A program made the translations under genes and the position numbers. Below, piece by piece: positions 22,876 to 35,240 of a stretch of DNA of 64,000 nucleotides. Position 1 is the stretch's first letter, and each line of letters starts with the position of its first letter. The notes beneath the pieces were generated by a model. The model was not told the origin of the DNA. It made no database searches and saw nothing but the letters and a program-made list of their open reading frames with translations. Source of the DNA: Symbiodinium natans (Eukaryota > Sar > Dinophyceae > Suessiales > Symbiodiniaceae); assembly GCA_905221605.1 (NCBI GenBank), contig CAJNDS010000364.1, positions 62,001 through 126,000 of the forward strand. Direction: 5' to 3'.

Positions 22876-23276
22876 ACAACAGTAAGATAATGTCATTTCA
22901 TACCATATCATGTCATATCATATGAACCACGCTGCACAATGCCCTGGGTCCGAAGCAATGCGAAAATCCCAGTGCCAAGACCACAGACAATGAGGTTCAG
23001 CGTCAGTTGTGGGCCTCCCATCGCATGCGCTCTAAACCCAGGGCTAGTGGAGCCAACCCCAGGCTTAGTGGAGCATACTTTGAACGACCCCGTCATCAGG
23101 CTGAATCTCTGGTACTGTCTGCGGCGCCTCGCGCCATGCAAAACGTTCACTCACCAATTGCACAAAGCATCTTTGGAGCTGTAAGTCTGGTTACTTTCGA
23201 AGGCGCTGGAATGCGCTGGGACATGGTGCAGGAGCGGCTTTGCAATTTGCTACCAGTATGCCAGTTTCACCCTGAC

Positions 23277-23401
23277 CTGGTACTCAACTTGCACGATGCA
23301 CCTGTGGCCGTGCCACTTGGAGCGGTCTTTCTGGAGGGTTTCAGAAGCTGCGTTGTCTCTGTCGGCCCATCGCACTTCCTCGGTAGCATCTTCAAAGGCG
23401 A
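23277..23401 (-). CDS. Single coding exon, possible RRM fragment
   Basis: 125 nt exon between a CACAG acceptor and a CAG/GT donor, reading AFEDATEEVRWADRDNAA and then RSKWHGHRCIVQVEYQ. The start resembles the last strand and helix of an RNA-recognition motif; this is a weak guess. The plus strand is also open here. A further block at about 24110-24060 (TLAADLKTLFEACAEQN) may be related. Confidence 0.4.
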
Positions 23402-23460
23402 CTGTGAGAACCAAAACTTACTCAGTTTACGTAGTGCACCACTGGGAACGTGCCACTGGG

Positions 23461-23901
23461 TTAGGGTTTAGGGTTTAGGGTTTAGGGTTTAGGGTTTAGG
23501 GTTTAGGGTTTAGGGTTTAGGGTTTAGGGTTTAGGGTTTAGGGTTTAGGGTTTAGGGTTTAGGGTTTAGGGTTTAGGGTTTAGGGTTTAGGGTTTAGGTT
23601 TAGGGTTTAGGGTTTAGGGTTTAGGGTTAGGGTTAGGGAGGGTTTAGGGTTAGGGTTAGGGTTTAGGGTTTAGGGTTTAGGGTTTAGGGTAGGGTTTTAG
23701 GGTTTAGGGTTTAGGGTTTAGGGTTTAGGGTTTAGGGTTTAGGGTTTAGGGTTTAGGGTTTAGCGTCTATAGGGTTTAGGGTTTATAGGGTATAGGGTAT
23801 AGGGTTTAGGGTTTAGGGTTTAGGGTTTAGGGTTTAGGGTTAGGGTTTAGGGTTTAGGGTTTAGGGTTTAGGGTTTAGGGTTAGGTTTTAGGGTTTAGGG
23901 T
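23461..23901. repeat. Longest continuous TTTAGGG array (about 440 bp)
   Basis: Mostly perfect 7-mers with occasional TTAGGG and TATAGGG; starts 60 bp upstream (gene sense) of the exon at 23401-23277. Confidence 0.97.
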
Positions 23902-24629
23902 AAAGCAGTGCTGTCACCTGCCCACTGGGAATTCGGATACCTTCACGCGGTTGATGCCTGAATGCTTGCCCTGGTGCAAAGTAGCAGCTGTCGTGCATCA
24001 TGGCGCGCATGGTGTGTCTTTAACGGTCATGACAGACAAAGCGTTGACTCATTATGTAGGTTCTGTTCAGCGCAGGCTTCAAACAATGTCTTCAAGTCAG
24101 CAGCAAGGGTATAGGAAACATGGACACGATCACTGGTGACTGATAGACAATTAGTCAAGTGACGTATGTGAGAAGCCCAAATGTCGGGACCAACTCCCCC
24201 GAGGAGAAAGGGCGAGGACAAAAAGATAAGCACAAATTCCTGGTTGCTAACAGTCTGGAGGCTCGCGAGCTTTTGACTAGTTCCTGAGAAGCCCTTAAAA
24301 TTTCCTGCCTCCCTTCCACCACTGCAACCCCACAGTCCATAAATGGAATTTTGTTGGTTTCCAGGCATCCATTTCTGCTACGAAGCCAAGTAAAAGAAGA
24401 CTAAAACATTAGCTTAGGTGACATGCCATGCAGGGAGAAGGCGACTACATGGTCGGCCACCGAGTGTCCCCAACTCAGGGGGCACCGTTGTCGACTCCAT
24501 CGGCGTTGCGCTAAGCGGGAAGCGGCTAACGCCGCATGCTCAACCGTGACTGCACCAAAGCATGGCTGGGATCACGCAGAACAGAGAGCCTGCTGCGGAG
24601 CAGAGCATGTCAGCGTGAACCACCACATG

Positions 24630-24800
24630 TACATGCCTTGGCGCAAGATGCACTGAAGCGCTCGAACCCAGCAGTGCTTGCGGTGCAGCATGTACCGGAG
24701 CTCTGGGTCTTTTGTCCGGATGCTGTGCTGGTTGCGGAAAGCAGGAAACCTTGCTGAGACCGCCTTGATGAGAGAAGAACGTGAATCGCTGCTGCAGCTG
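24630..24800 (-). CDS. Coding-like exon, unidentified
   Basis: A minus frame reads ELRYMLHRKHCWVRALQCIL between candidate AG acceptor and GC donor sites. The block upstream (to 24960) is open in two frames. No family recognised. Confidence 0.25.
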
Positions 24801-25089
24801 CCAGATTTTGCGGTATCTGCAAGGAGTGGGACTTCTTCACCAGCGGCGGCCTGCGAATACTCTGTGGCTTGCGGGGGCAGGTTTGGGTGGTCTCTTGGGC
24901 ATGGTCCTCCACGAGTTTCCATTAACATGGCAACCAGAAGCAACAGCAGATCAGAGTGGATCACAGGAGATCGCAGCAGATCCGAGTCGATTCCCCCCCT
25001 TGAGAAAGGGCTAAGAGCAGAAGATGGCCTCGGGTAGCTGCTGCCAGACCGAGGCCTGCAAGCCTCGGCAGCATGGACTACGCAATGAC

Positions 25090-25250
25090 TCTCTCACATA
25101 TACATATATGTATTTATGTATATATATATAAATCTCTCTCTTTATGTGTGTATATATATATATGTATAGTTTTATATTTATATTTATAATTAAATTTATA
25201 TCTATATCTATATCCGTACATAGTCATGTTTCTACTTGTTTGAAAATATT
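25090..25250. repeat. AT-rich microsatellites
   Basis: TATATA/TATATT/TATC units. Confidence 0.9.
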
Positions 25251-25996
25251 TGTATGAATATCTAACCGCTTTCCAACGCTTTTTCAACGCACTTATCAGA
25301 CTTCTTTCAACCCTTTTCAGATTGTCACGCTGCTCAGCTGCGGACACTGCAGCACCCAAGCTGCCCATTCCCGGGACCTGCGCCGTTCAGCGACTGCCAA
25401 CTCTCGAGTTGCACAGTGTAAGCGCCAATGACATCGGCCTGTGGCAGGGAGGGTACGGCCTCTGTTGCAGTTTTTGCCTTTCGCGCCTGACGAGAAGATT
25501 TGTCACAGACATGTAGTGTATCAAGATGGGCTCAGGGCAGGAGAGAGTGGCCATGCTGGCCTCCGCTCGGGCTTTCTTGAGGTCGACGACCTTTTTCTTG
25601 AAGGGTTCCTAGGTTGGAGCACTGCCAAAATGCGCAGAGAGTGTACCATGGAGCATGGCAACTGGACAAGCGCCCTGGCACTGAGCCATGTGCACCAATC
25701 TGAGTCTTGGTGTGGTATTCCTTGCCATACTTCTCGTAATACCTCTCCAAAGATGTCGAAACAGCTCCCATCGACGCCCCCCAAGAAAGGGCGTGGGAGG
25801 AGGAAGCTCTAAAGAGCACAGACAGACCCAATCCATCGTGAAAGGGAGACAAGGGGCAGAGCAAGGGGCAGAGACAGACACAAAGCAAAAACTAAGTAAC
25901 TTAAGCAAGTCCCAAAAATCTAAACTGGCCGCAGAGATGGGGAAGCTAAGAATTGCGAGAAGAGGGGAGAGTCTCCGGAGCCAACAGGTCTGACTC

Positions 25997-26063
25997 CTAA
26001 ACCCTAAACCCTAAACCCTAAACCCTAAACCCTAAACCCTAAACCCTAAACCCTAAACCCTAC
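25997..26063. repeat. CCCTAAA array
   Basis: Nine perfect units. Confidence 0.95.
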
Positions 26064-26169
26064 ACCCACCTTGGGGAGCTGAAACGAAGGAAATGTTGCA
26101 GCTCCCCCCCCCCCCCAAAAGAGCCATGCGCAAGCTAAGGACAAGCCAGCAAGTGGAAGCCACGAATCG

Positions 26170-26345
26170 TGACAACTATGAGCTCGATTATTCTTACTAT
26201 TATTGCTGTGAATATGTTTACCATCATTATGATTTTTATTGCTATTATGATTTTGACTATTGTTACTATTGTTATTATTTTATTCGTATCATTTAAAAAT
26301 TATTGTCATTACTATGATTGTTATTGTTTTTATTGCAAATTGATA
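26170..26345. repeat. TTATTA/ACTATT-rich tract
   Basis: Imperfect triplets; not coding. Confidence 0.75.
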
Positions 26346-26513
26346 CAATTACGCAGGAGAGCTTACTTCCTTGGTTTTTTGACACCAAATTGGTCTTGAT
26401 ATGTGGGACAAATTCGGCCCCAGGAATAAATCCAGACAGTCACAGACATACTAGCACTGCACCTCGCAGACAGCCACTGCTAGGATGAACCTGCTAAGAT
26501 GAGCAGGCCACCT

Positions 26514-28340
26514 CTTCTCGAAGGCGATTTCTCTGGGATACTCCAGCTTCTGGAACGTCAGCCATGGCCCTGTGCCTTCCAGAGAATTGCAACAAGTTCA
26601 ATGCAACAAGTATAAGATTGATTATTCATATTCATTATCATTCTTATTCTTATTCTCCTGATTCTTATTGCTGGTGTGATACTTCACTGAAGGACTCCAG
26701 TCAGACCTGGCCGCGCGTACCACTCGTTCTCGGCCATCTCCAAGTCCTCTACCGAAAGGGAGACAGCATGAGAAAGAGGTGGTTAAGAGGTGAGGAGCAT
26801 GGGCAGCTGATCAGTGCAGCCTCATTCTCTTTCATCCACTCGGCAAGCGTTGGCCGGTCCTCAGACCACAAAACTCACACAGCATGCACACCGGATGGAT
26901 CCTTGGCAAGGCCACGTGGGCCATGGTTGCCATGGTGGCCGTTTTCAATGTCATTGGGTCGAGGACGGGCGCGTCTTCCGACAGAGGCTCCCCTGCCTGA
27001 AACACATCGCAGCACGAGGCTCACAGAGAATGCACCGGAAGGACGGCAGCAAGTCCTCAGGCGGGACTGTCGCAGCAATCTCTCGCTGCTTGAGGAAAGT
27101 CTTGGCCAGCGCCTGAGCTGCAAACTTCACTGGCCCCGTGTCGGGCGGGCTTATCGATTCATCGACAAAGCTCTGATTCTGCATGGTTTCTGGATGGTGG
27201 CAGGTCAGGCTCTGGCAATCTTGTATTGCCACTCGTACAAGCTGCCGGCTGATGGCGCTTTCCGTCGGAATTTCTGGGCGCTTTTGGAATCTTTTGAGAT
27301 CCACTCCCGCAACAGCCCCGCAACATGAGGCCAACAGCGGCAACACGCGGCAAGCACAAGCTCCTCCATTCGATGATGCAGGGTCATTCTACGCCTCGAG
27401 TCGAATGCAGAGGCAGAAGCAACGACGAATCGTGAGAAAAACAAAGAACCTTGGCTATGGGCCCCTTCGCTATGGTCTCATAAAGCTCCTCATCGGTCAT
27501 GGATCGGAGCTCCTCACGATATTTCGCCTCGTGCGGCAGTTTCGCAAAGCTCTCCCATCTCGCACTCTTGGGCCACGCAGCCGAACTTGGCAGGTGTTGA
27601 GGGGGGCTTGTGTCTGAGCACCCAGACGTGGGCGTAGCCCCCGTGCGACACGCGCTGGGCAATTTTGGGCTCGCGGACATCCTCTCCATGGAAAAATGCA
27701 TTGAAATGGCAGATCATGCCTGAGCCACCTGCAACGAAATGGAGTTTGCACACGTCTAACAAGAGAAGCTGAACTCACCGGAAGCATTGAAACTTCTGTC
27801 ATCACACAAAGACAATGCAACTCTCACAAAAACACGCGGCTCCTGCCAAGGTGCGCTCACGAAGGCCTGCAATGGAAAGCGCGCGCAACAAGGGAAAGTG
27901 GCTTGCGTAATAAGTCCAGCCTGAAGCAGGGCAGATCAACAAAAAACCCGAAGAATCTGCCTGCACAGATGCCGCATAACCTGCAGCGAAGAACCTGAAT
28001 TCGAGCTTGAGCACACAATGCACACAATGCACACAAAGACTGTATGAAGTAGGGTATATATTTCTTGTACCCAGTAAAAAGGAACCTGATATACACTCAC
28101 CACTAACAGCAATATAAACCCTACTTCATATGACTAAAGCCACTGCATGAGGCTGGCGGAGGCAGATGTGCGGCAGAGGCCCAGGCAAGAGCCCCGTCCC
28201 GCAGGCGGCGGCAGTCAGCATACGGAGCCTCAAAGCGTGCAGCTCCGTCAAGCTTGGGTTCAAACTCTGCGCCAGTGCTTCGGCTCTGCATTTTCTGCAC
28301 AGCTGCAAGCAAGGCATCTTTCTCCAGGATAAATCGCGTC
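26514..28340 (-). CDS. Unidentified multi-exon gene (possibly two)
   Basis: Several exons join in phase. Best resolved: 27842-27779 into 27728 onward (GT-AG; DDRSFNASGGSGMICHFNAF), 27077 end to 26996-26940 (GC-AG, 80 nt intron; KQREIAGEPLSEDAP), 26940 to 26859 onward (GC-AG, 80 nt; MTLKTDRPTLAEWMKENEA), and 26746-26707 to 26569-26514 (GT-AG; ENEWYARPGPWLTFQKLEY). Other coding-like blocks are 27590-27440 (YREELRSMTDEELYETIAK), 27330-27210 (RRKAPSAGSLYEWQYKI) and 28340-28150 (FILEKDALLAAVQKMQSR). The protein is soluble and mixed in charge; I recognise no domain. Start and stop are not placed, and the 28.3 kb block may belong to a neighbour. Confidence 0.6.
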
Positions 28341-28504
28341 AGCACTCAAAATGTACCAAGGAACTCACTCAAGCTAGCCGAGCTTCAAACAAGCGCAGAG
28401 GGTCAAGTCAGAGTCTACAAGCAGCTCGCAGCTCGGCAGCTCTCAATTCTCACGAAAACGGGGGGCTGCGAGCCTCAAGTCCTCAAGTCACAATCTGAAC
28501 GTGG

Positions 28505-28596
28505 GTAGCTCCCGAAATTAGGGGCCTTTTTGGGTCCCCGCACGGCATCCTGACAAAAAAGGATCCCCACCAGCGGACCCTAATTTGGAGAACTAC
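28505..28596. mobile_element. Inverted-repeat element, separate subfamily
   Basis: GTAGCTCCCGAAATTAGGG at the left and CCCTAATTTGGAGAACTAC at the right are reverse complements with three mismatches in 19. The interior has GGGTCCCC and GGATCCCC like family 1. Confidence 0.65.
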
Positions 28597-28812
28597 CCCA
28601 CAGGCCGAAATTGCCTAAAATGGTCTCTAAACAATCAACTCAGTGGAAGTCGATCGCTATACGAAACGTTAAAGTGGGAGGGGCATGTGGCAACCTCGAG
28701 CTCCATGACTCCATCCGACTCAAACAGCAACAAGCTGTCTACGAAGAGCACTTACGCAAAGCACCTTCGAAAAACTTCTCCCTTCCATGGAACTTCCATG
28801 AGAACGTTTTCA

Positions 28813-28880
28813 ACCCTAAACCTTAAACCCTAAGCCCTAAACCCTAAACCCTAAACCCGAACTCCTTATAAACCCTAAAC
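28813..28880. repeat. CCCTAAA array
   Basis: Includes CCTTAAA and CCCGAA variants. Confidence 0.88.
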
Positions 28881-29156
28881 TTCGTGTCCCTCACGGACCA
28901 AGAGGATGCCCTGCTCAGGTCACTGAAACGGCTTTGGGCATATGCCGCTCCAGATGCTGCTGTATATTTCGCACCAACTGAAACCTGAGTGCTCTTAGAG
29001 CAGGCGCACGAAGAACAGCGCAAATGCGAGAAAAAATCGTGAGTCGCAAGTGCTCCGGCGTATCTGAGCATGGTGCTGCTCCGCGCTGAGGAATGGCTCT
29101 TTCGCACCAGTCCTAAGCTCTCTGCTTCAGGCTGTTGCATCATTTAAAAAACGATA

Positions 29157-29439
29157 ATTATAATAATAATAATAATAATAATCATAGTATCCATATCCGC
29201 CGACCCCTGCGGGTGTGCGCCAGTAAAGCTTTCACATCCCATGTTTTGCATGTTTCATGCCCTCACCGCTCCCAGCGCCCTCACCCCCCTCAGTACCCAC
29301 AGCGCTTCTGCCTGCCCCCCTTCGCCACGCCACCCTTGCGCTTCCCGCCCCTGCTGGACTGCATTCGGGCTCCAGCCCACACCCACGCCCGCCTGCCCCC
29401 TTGCTTTCCCCCACCCCTCTACACTCCACGCTGCTCTCA

Positions 29440-29514
<75 letters not shown>
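29157..29514. repeat. AAT triplets and AC dinucleotide tract
   Basis: AAT at 29157-29182; AC at 29439-29513. Pyrimidine-rich sequence continues to 29890; long frames here are composition artefacts. Confidence 0.93.
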
Positions 29515-29518
<4 letters not shown>

Positions 29519-29945
29519 CTTACAGGGCTCCCACCCTCGCCCAGTAGCCACCACACCGCTTCAGAGGCTGCTGCTGCGTTCAGGTCCCTTTGTCCCTGTT
29601 GCGCCGCCCCTCCCCTCCCTCATTCACGCTTTTCTAAGGCAGCACACGCCCACCCCACAACGTTCACTGCTCCCACCGCCCTCACCCACAGTAGCCACAG
29701 CAGCCACCTCGTCCCGTTCCTCCCCTCCCCGCCCCGCCCCGCCCCCCTCACCTCTTTGGAGGCTGCCCCTCAGCGGCCCCAGCCCGCGGCCCCGAAGCGC
29801 TCCAAAGCGTATACCGTTTCTTTTCATGAGGTTTCGCGTCCTCCAACCCCTACCCCCGTTACGCTTGCCCCGCCCCCCGAAGTGAGCATCATCGACACCC
29901 ATGGCTTCGGGGGGGTCTGCTGATGCTCCTGATGCGCGGGTTTGA

Positions 29946-29952
29946 GGGGCAA

Positions 29953-29995
<43 letters not shown>

Positions 29996-30795
29996 AAGAT
30001 ACAGACAGAGACATAGAGAGAGAAGAGACAGAGAGAGAGAGAGAGAGCAAGATCCAAAAAGCAAAGACAGAAAAGAAAGGATAAAGATTAAAAAGACTGC
30101 AAGAGAAACAGAAACAAACAACAAACAAAACAAAGAGAGAGAGAGAGAGAGCGAGAAAGAGAGAAAGAGAGAAAGAGAGAAAGAGAGAAAGAGAGAAAGA
30201 GAGAAAGAGAGAAAGAGAGAAAGAGAGAAAGAGAGAAAGAGAGAAAGAGATAAAGAGAGAAAGAGAGAAAGAGAGAAAGAGAGAAAGAGAGAAAGAGAGA
30301 AAGAGAGAAAGAGAGAAAGAGAGCAAGAAAGAAAGAAATAAAGAAAGAAAGAAAGAAAAACAGAAAAAGAGAAGGAGAGAAGGAGAGAAGGAGAGAAGGA
30401 GAGAAGGAGAGAAGGAGAGAAGGAGAGAAGGGGAGAAGGGGAGAAGGGGAGAAGGGGAGAAGGGGAGAAGGGGAGAAGGGGAGAAGGGGAGAAGGGGAGA
30501 AGAGAAAGAGAGAAGGAAGAGAAGAGAAGGAGAAGGAGAGAAGAGAGAAAGAAGAGGAGGAAGAAGGAGAGAGAAGGAGAGAGAAGGAGAGAGAAGGAGA
30601 GAGAAGGAGAGAGAAGGAGAGAGAAGGAGAGAGAAGGAGAGAAAAGGAGAGAAAAGGAGAGAAAAGGAGAGAAAAGGAGAGAAGGAGAGAAGGAGAGAAG
30701 GAGAGAAGGAGAGAAGGAGAGAAGGAGAGAAGGAGAGAAGGAGAGAAGGAGAGAAGGAGAGAAGGAGAGAAGGAGAGAAGGAGAGAAGGAGAGAT
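29946..30795. repeat. GA-rich tract of successive homogenised units
   Basis: GA, then AGAGAAAG, AGAGAAGG, AGGGGAGA, AGGAGAGA and again AGAGAAGG, each in its own block. Frames through it encode Ser/Leu/Phe only. Confidence 0.97.
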
Positions 30796-31259
30796 ACACA
30801 TATATATATATGTATATATATATATATGGTCATCCCCCCATGATCTAGGTTTTTCTTTGTCCCTATAAAAACCCTCGTAAATACCGATGAAAATGACACG
30901 CTGGGTATGTACGGCGAAGTCCTGTTTCTGCACGTCTAAGCTTGTATGAAAAAAACCTGTAAATAGTGAAAAACGTGCGTGTTTGCACTATGTGCACGTC
31001 ATCACCAAAAAAAACACCGACAAAACGTGCGAAAATGCAATTTCGAATTATTTGCACAGGGCAAGCTTCTAAACACAGAATTGTATGCAAAAAGCATGTT
31101 CTTTTTTGCAACGTTTGCCAAAAAAATAAAATCCAAAAATCCAAAAACTCAAAACCATAAAGCCGGGACACCGCTGTTTTTGGAATTTGTGGTTTTCTCC
31201 AGGTTTTTTGGGTTTTCTTTGGAAAAATCAAAAAAAGCCATGCGTTTTTTTGGATTTTA

Positions 31260-32430
31260 GGTGTTCGGATTTCATAGGGTGTGGCCTGTAAATATAGAAT
31301 TCTAGGTACATTTAAACACGAATGGCTCACAAGATGTCATCTTAGGGTGTGGCCCATTAAATTCTGTCCAAAGGGGTGTGGCCTCTTAATTTAAAATTCA
31401 ATTTAAGTGGAATTACAAACGAGTCCAGATGAGGATTTCTCAGGGTGTTTTTTTAAATACAAGCCTCAAACTACATTTCATTACGAAGCGAGGGTGTGGT
31501 CAGCAATAATAAACTCCAAAATAGGCAATAACCATTGAGGCTTAGAAGAGGATGTCCTGGGGCGTGGCCTCTCAATATGTTTGCCCTACTTGGGTTTAAT
31601 TACGAACGAAGCCGTGGCTTCATCACACACAAGCCTATTGACGTTTCATTAAGAGGCCCCAGAAGAGGGATTCTTGGGGTGCGGCTGTTGAATAGGGAAT
31701 TGTAAGTACATTTAAATACGAATGGGGCTCAGAAGATGATACAAAGTTCTCTTATCAGATTCTGCTACGAACAGGCCCTAGAATGGTGTTGCTTTTTTAA
31801 TACTCGCGTCTATGCAAATCGAACATAAGTCTCATTACACGCAGCTCTAATGAGGATTTCTTTGGGTGTGGCTTTATAATACAGACTTCTCATTCAGCTG
31901 CATTACAACTAGGGGCCAGAAAGGGATTTCATAGGGCGTGGTCTGCAAAATAAAATTCTAACGAGGAGGATGTCTTGGGGTTGGCCTCTGCATATACACT
32001 TGCTTTACTTGGGTTTAATTACGAAGGAAGCCCAGAGGGTGTGGGTTTACAATACAAAATCAAATGACGTTTCATTACGAATGGGGCCCAATGAGGCTTA
32101 GAAGAAGATGTCGTGGGGCGGGGACTCTACATATGTTTGTTTTACTTGGGTTCATTCCGAACGAAGCTGTGGCTCTATCAGACACAAGTCTACTGAAATT
32201 TCATGAAGAGGGCCCAGAAGAGGATTTCATAGGGTGTGGGCTTCTTATATAGAAGCTGACCTCTGCAGAAAATGAGATTTTGTTACGGACAGGCAGGCCC
32301 CAGAAGAGGATTTCATAGGATGCGGCATTTAATAGGCAAACTTGATTTCTAAATAAAATTGTACTACGAATGAGGCCAGAGGATTTCTCAGAGGGTGTGG
32401 CCTTTTGATACAAATTCCGAATTAGGTTTA
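31260..32430. repeat. Diverged tandem repeat, AT-rich, unit about 80-110 bp
   Basis: Recurring AGGATTTCATAGGGTGTGGC, TTAATTACGAA or CATTACGAA, and GGGCCCAGAAGAGG segments (for example 31269, 31432, 31854, 31922, 32224, 32306). No coding frame. Confidence 0.75.
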
Positions 32431-32515
32431 AATGTCACTTTGATGTGCCCGAAAGGCCTTCCGACCTAGATCATGGGGAGGGGGGGGTGAGCATGTATAT
32501 CAAAAAAAGAACAAA

Positions 32516-32660
32516 ACGAGAGAGAGAAAGAGAGAGTGAAAGGAGAGAGAGAGAGAGAGAGCAAGAGACAGAATAAAAAGAATCAAAAAATGCAAAGAAA
32601 GAAATCAGAAAAGAAAGAACGAAAGAAAGAAGAGAGCAGCGGAGAAAAAACAAAAAACAA
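32516..32660. repeat. GA/GAA-rich tract
   Basis: AGAGAG followed by AAGAAAG units. Confidence 0.88.
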
Positions 32661-32984
32661 AGCAACATCCCAGAACTATTTAAATCAGGGCTTGGGCACG
32701 GCGAGGTGCTTTGGGGGTTCATTGTCGAAAGCTCTCCTGCAAAAAGAACCAAAAAAAATCTTCTTGCACAAACTACCAATCCTGGCCCGCGGTTGGACAC
32801 TCTCACCCTCCCCCCGCCGGGAAAATCAACAAAACTCCCTCTTGCGTGCGCCCGGCTCCGGGCGACAGCCATATCTTATATACATATACATATAGTACAT
32901 AGATATGCAACAATTATAGGAATATATGTAGATCTGTATATACATATGTGTTTCCAATAGACGTTCTACTCCCCACTCTACACA

Positions 32985-33480
32985 GCATGAGCGCCACTTG
33001 GTTTGTCTGTGTTCTCTTCGGTCGGCGTCCGAGCAGCTTTGTGAAATCGTCGTTGACCTCCACTTTCAGCTTGATTTCCGGCTGCACGTCCGGCATGTCC
33101 TTCAGATGTTCATCAGATGTCTTTAGGGTTTAGGGTTTAGGGTTTAGGGTTTAGGGTTTAGGGTTTAGGGTTTAGGGTTTAGGGTTTAGGGTTTAGGGTT
33201 TAGGGTTTAGGGCTCTGGGTTTCTTTGCAAATAAGAACCCTCGAGCTTTCTCGTTACCATTCGCGGGGTTTGAAAAAAAAAAACACGCTTCGGCGCATCT
33301 TGCGTCCAAGATGCCACAGAACCGTACCTCAGTGCAAGGCCACGTGGGCTGACATTGTAATGACAACCGGTGCCTAAACCCTAAACCCTAAACCCTAAAA
33401 ATTGCTGCTGCCAATTTGCTTCTGGAAGAACGAGTGCAGGTCTTTCAGCTTGATGAACGGCCTCATGGGACACTTATCTT
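32985..33480 (-). CDS. Coding-like exons beside a telomere-like array, unidentified
   Basis: About 33097-32985 reads VQPEIKLKVEVNDDFTKLLG and then RRPKRTQTNQVALML. About 33475-33405 reads PMRPFIKLKDLHSFFQKQIG and then SSNF, where the TAG of the first TTTAGGG unit (33375-33400 array, gene sense) would be a stop or the exon ends before it. A larger array (33123-33212) separates the two. Product unknown. Confidence 0.35.
33123..33212. repeat. TTTAGGG array
   Basis: Thirteen near-perfect units, between two coding-like exons. Confidence 0.95.
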
Positions 33481-33989
33481 CAAGAAAGAAAACAGAGAAC
33501 AACCATCAGGATAAAAATACATACGCAGCCCCTTATCTTCTGTCTTGCAGACGATAAAACTGCTGCTGAGATGGGCACTGTGGAAAACACCCACAGTCAT
33601 TCCATCTTACGCGGACAGGAGACAGCCCCTCTTGATGCCATTCACTTGGGTTTTGGTTTTGAAGCTTGACCAGTTTCAAGGCGCCACCGTATCCTTCCGT
33701 GACGAACAGAATGTGTTGGGCACAGCCATATCTAGGAGGAACTTGGTTCCTCAATTGAAAGAAGTACCTCCCTCTTCCTTCATGCGTGAATTGCTGGCCT
33801 TCATGTCCGTGACACCTGATGGTGGCGATATGTCTACCTAATCCTTTTTCGAGCGAGGAACGTCTCGGGGCCAGACGCCAATTTGGATAAAACCCTTGCT
33901 GGAGTGCAAACACTGCCCTGCAGAAAAGCTATGCTACACCCTGCACCCATCCTCACCTCACTGAGGCTTGGGGGTGGCCTCACCTACGG

Positions 33990-34730
33990 GACCCGCACCT
34001 TCGTGCAGCGAGGTCGTGAAATATGAACGGGACGATCTGCGACTTGGTGTGCACGGCCAGAAGAGATGCGCCCAGAGACCCTGGGCTGCCGTCTTCCGGT
34101 CTGAGCGAGGACGTCCCAACTATTCCCAACTGTTCCAGTGCTCAAGAACAGGGTCAAGCTGGGGAATCCTCCTCCTCAAGTAAGCCGGTAGGGGCCGGCA
34201 AATGCGGGACACCCCCAGAACCCCAACCCGGCCCCAGGAAGAATCCGGTGGCAATGGTTGGTCCTGGGGGGCCGAGGGACTGGCTAGGTCCTTGGCCTCT
34301 GCCGAATGCCCGAATGACTCAAATTTTAGGTTTGGTCTTGGTCTGCGGTGCTATCATGGAACACGGACAACCCAAGAGACACGGAAGGGCGGGGAAGCTG
34401 GAGGACTGCTGCCCTTCGGTCCTGGAACAGCCAGCCGCCCCTGCGTTTCTGCGCACCAATGGTCCACCCGGCACCCCGGGACCCCCCGACCGGTCCCAGG
34501 CTCGGCGGCCAGAGGAAGCGAAGAGCCGGAGCCCCCCAGCTTCGAAAAAGAAGCCGCCCACACCGCCCCCGAGGACTCCAACAGGCCTGCGAGCAAAGAG
34601 ACTTCATTCCGGCGCCCTGCCAGCGTGAAGGGCCACTGCACAGCAAACGGGCTGAAGCAGTCTCAGCAATTCTATTCCCTGCTTTTCAGCCGTCTCCAAT
34701 CGTCCCCCAGCTAGGCTACGAGTGACCTTT
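33990..34730. other. GC-rich segment open in several frames
   Basis: Markedly GC-richer than its flanks and open in most frames on both strands (for example 34023-34628 plus, Pro/Ser/Lys-rich). No motif favours any frame, so I call no gene. Confidence 0.4.
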
Positions 34731-35240
34731 CACCGAGCTGAACACAGCGTTAAGCGCATGACACCAAGAGATGCGCACGAAGCTCAGGCCAGCACTCCGT
34801 GTTCCACACTTCGGGAGAAAGGTTGTTTGTGACCTTCACCTCAATGCTACTGGATAGGGACTGGCGAGCTGGCCAACTTTTATGTCAAGCGACCTCCAGC
34901 CAGCACTCTCCTGGTTCTGGATGCCCACCAGGGCGAACCTGGATACCATTCTTGTTGAAACTGCCCTGCGCTTGAAGAGCTCCAGTTGCGAGAATGAACC
35001 GTACGTTGGGGATGACTGACAAAAATTGTGAAAAAGTCCATTACGGCAGACAGTTTCATTGCAGCCTTTGCCGACGAGGGTGCTGATGCAGAAGCCTTGA
35101 CGCACAGGGGAAGGTGCAAGAACTCAGAATATACATCAGAGGATCCATGAAGAGCCAGGGAGCGTTTGGTTCCTTCTTGATCTTGGTCTCAATCTTCTTA
35201 TTCTCCGGCCTTGCAGGCTCCTGCAAGGACGACCCAAGAG

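Noticed and set aside
23007-23471. Plus-strand frame of 154 codons
   Set aside because: The minus strand gives a bounded exon with better coding character at the same place; the plus frame runs into the TTTAGGG array.
782-23901. CRISPR array
   Set aside because: Repeats are contiguous or degenerate without regularly sized unique spacers, and no cas-like gene is present.
26564-27328. Plus-strand frame of 254 codons
   Set aside because: Overlaps several minus-strand exons that join in phase through GC-AG introns; the plus frame has no recognisable sequence.
29624-30933. Minus-strand frames of up to 391 codons rich in Ser/Leu/Phe
   Set aside because: Artefact of the GA-rich tract, identical patterns in all three frames.
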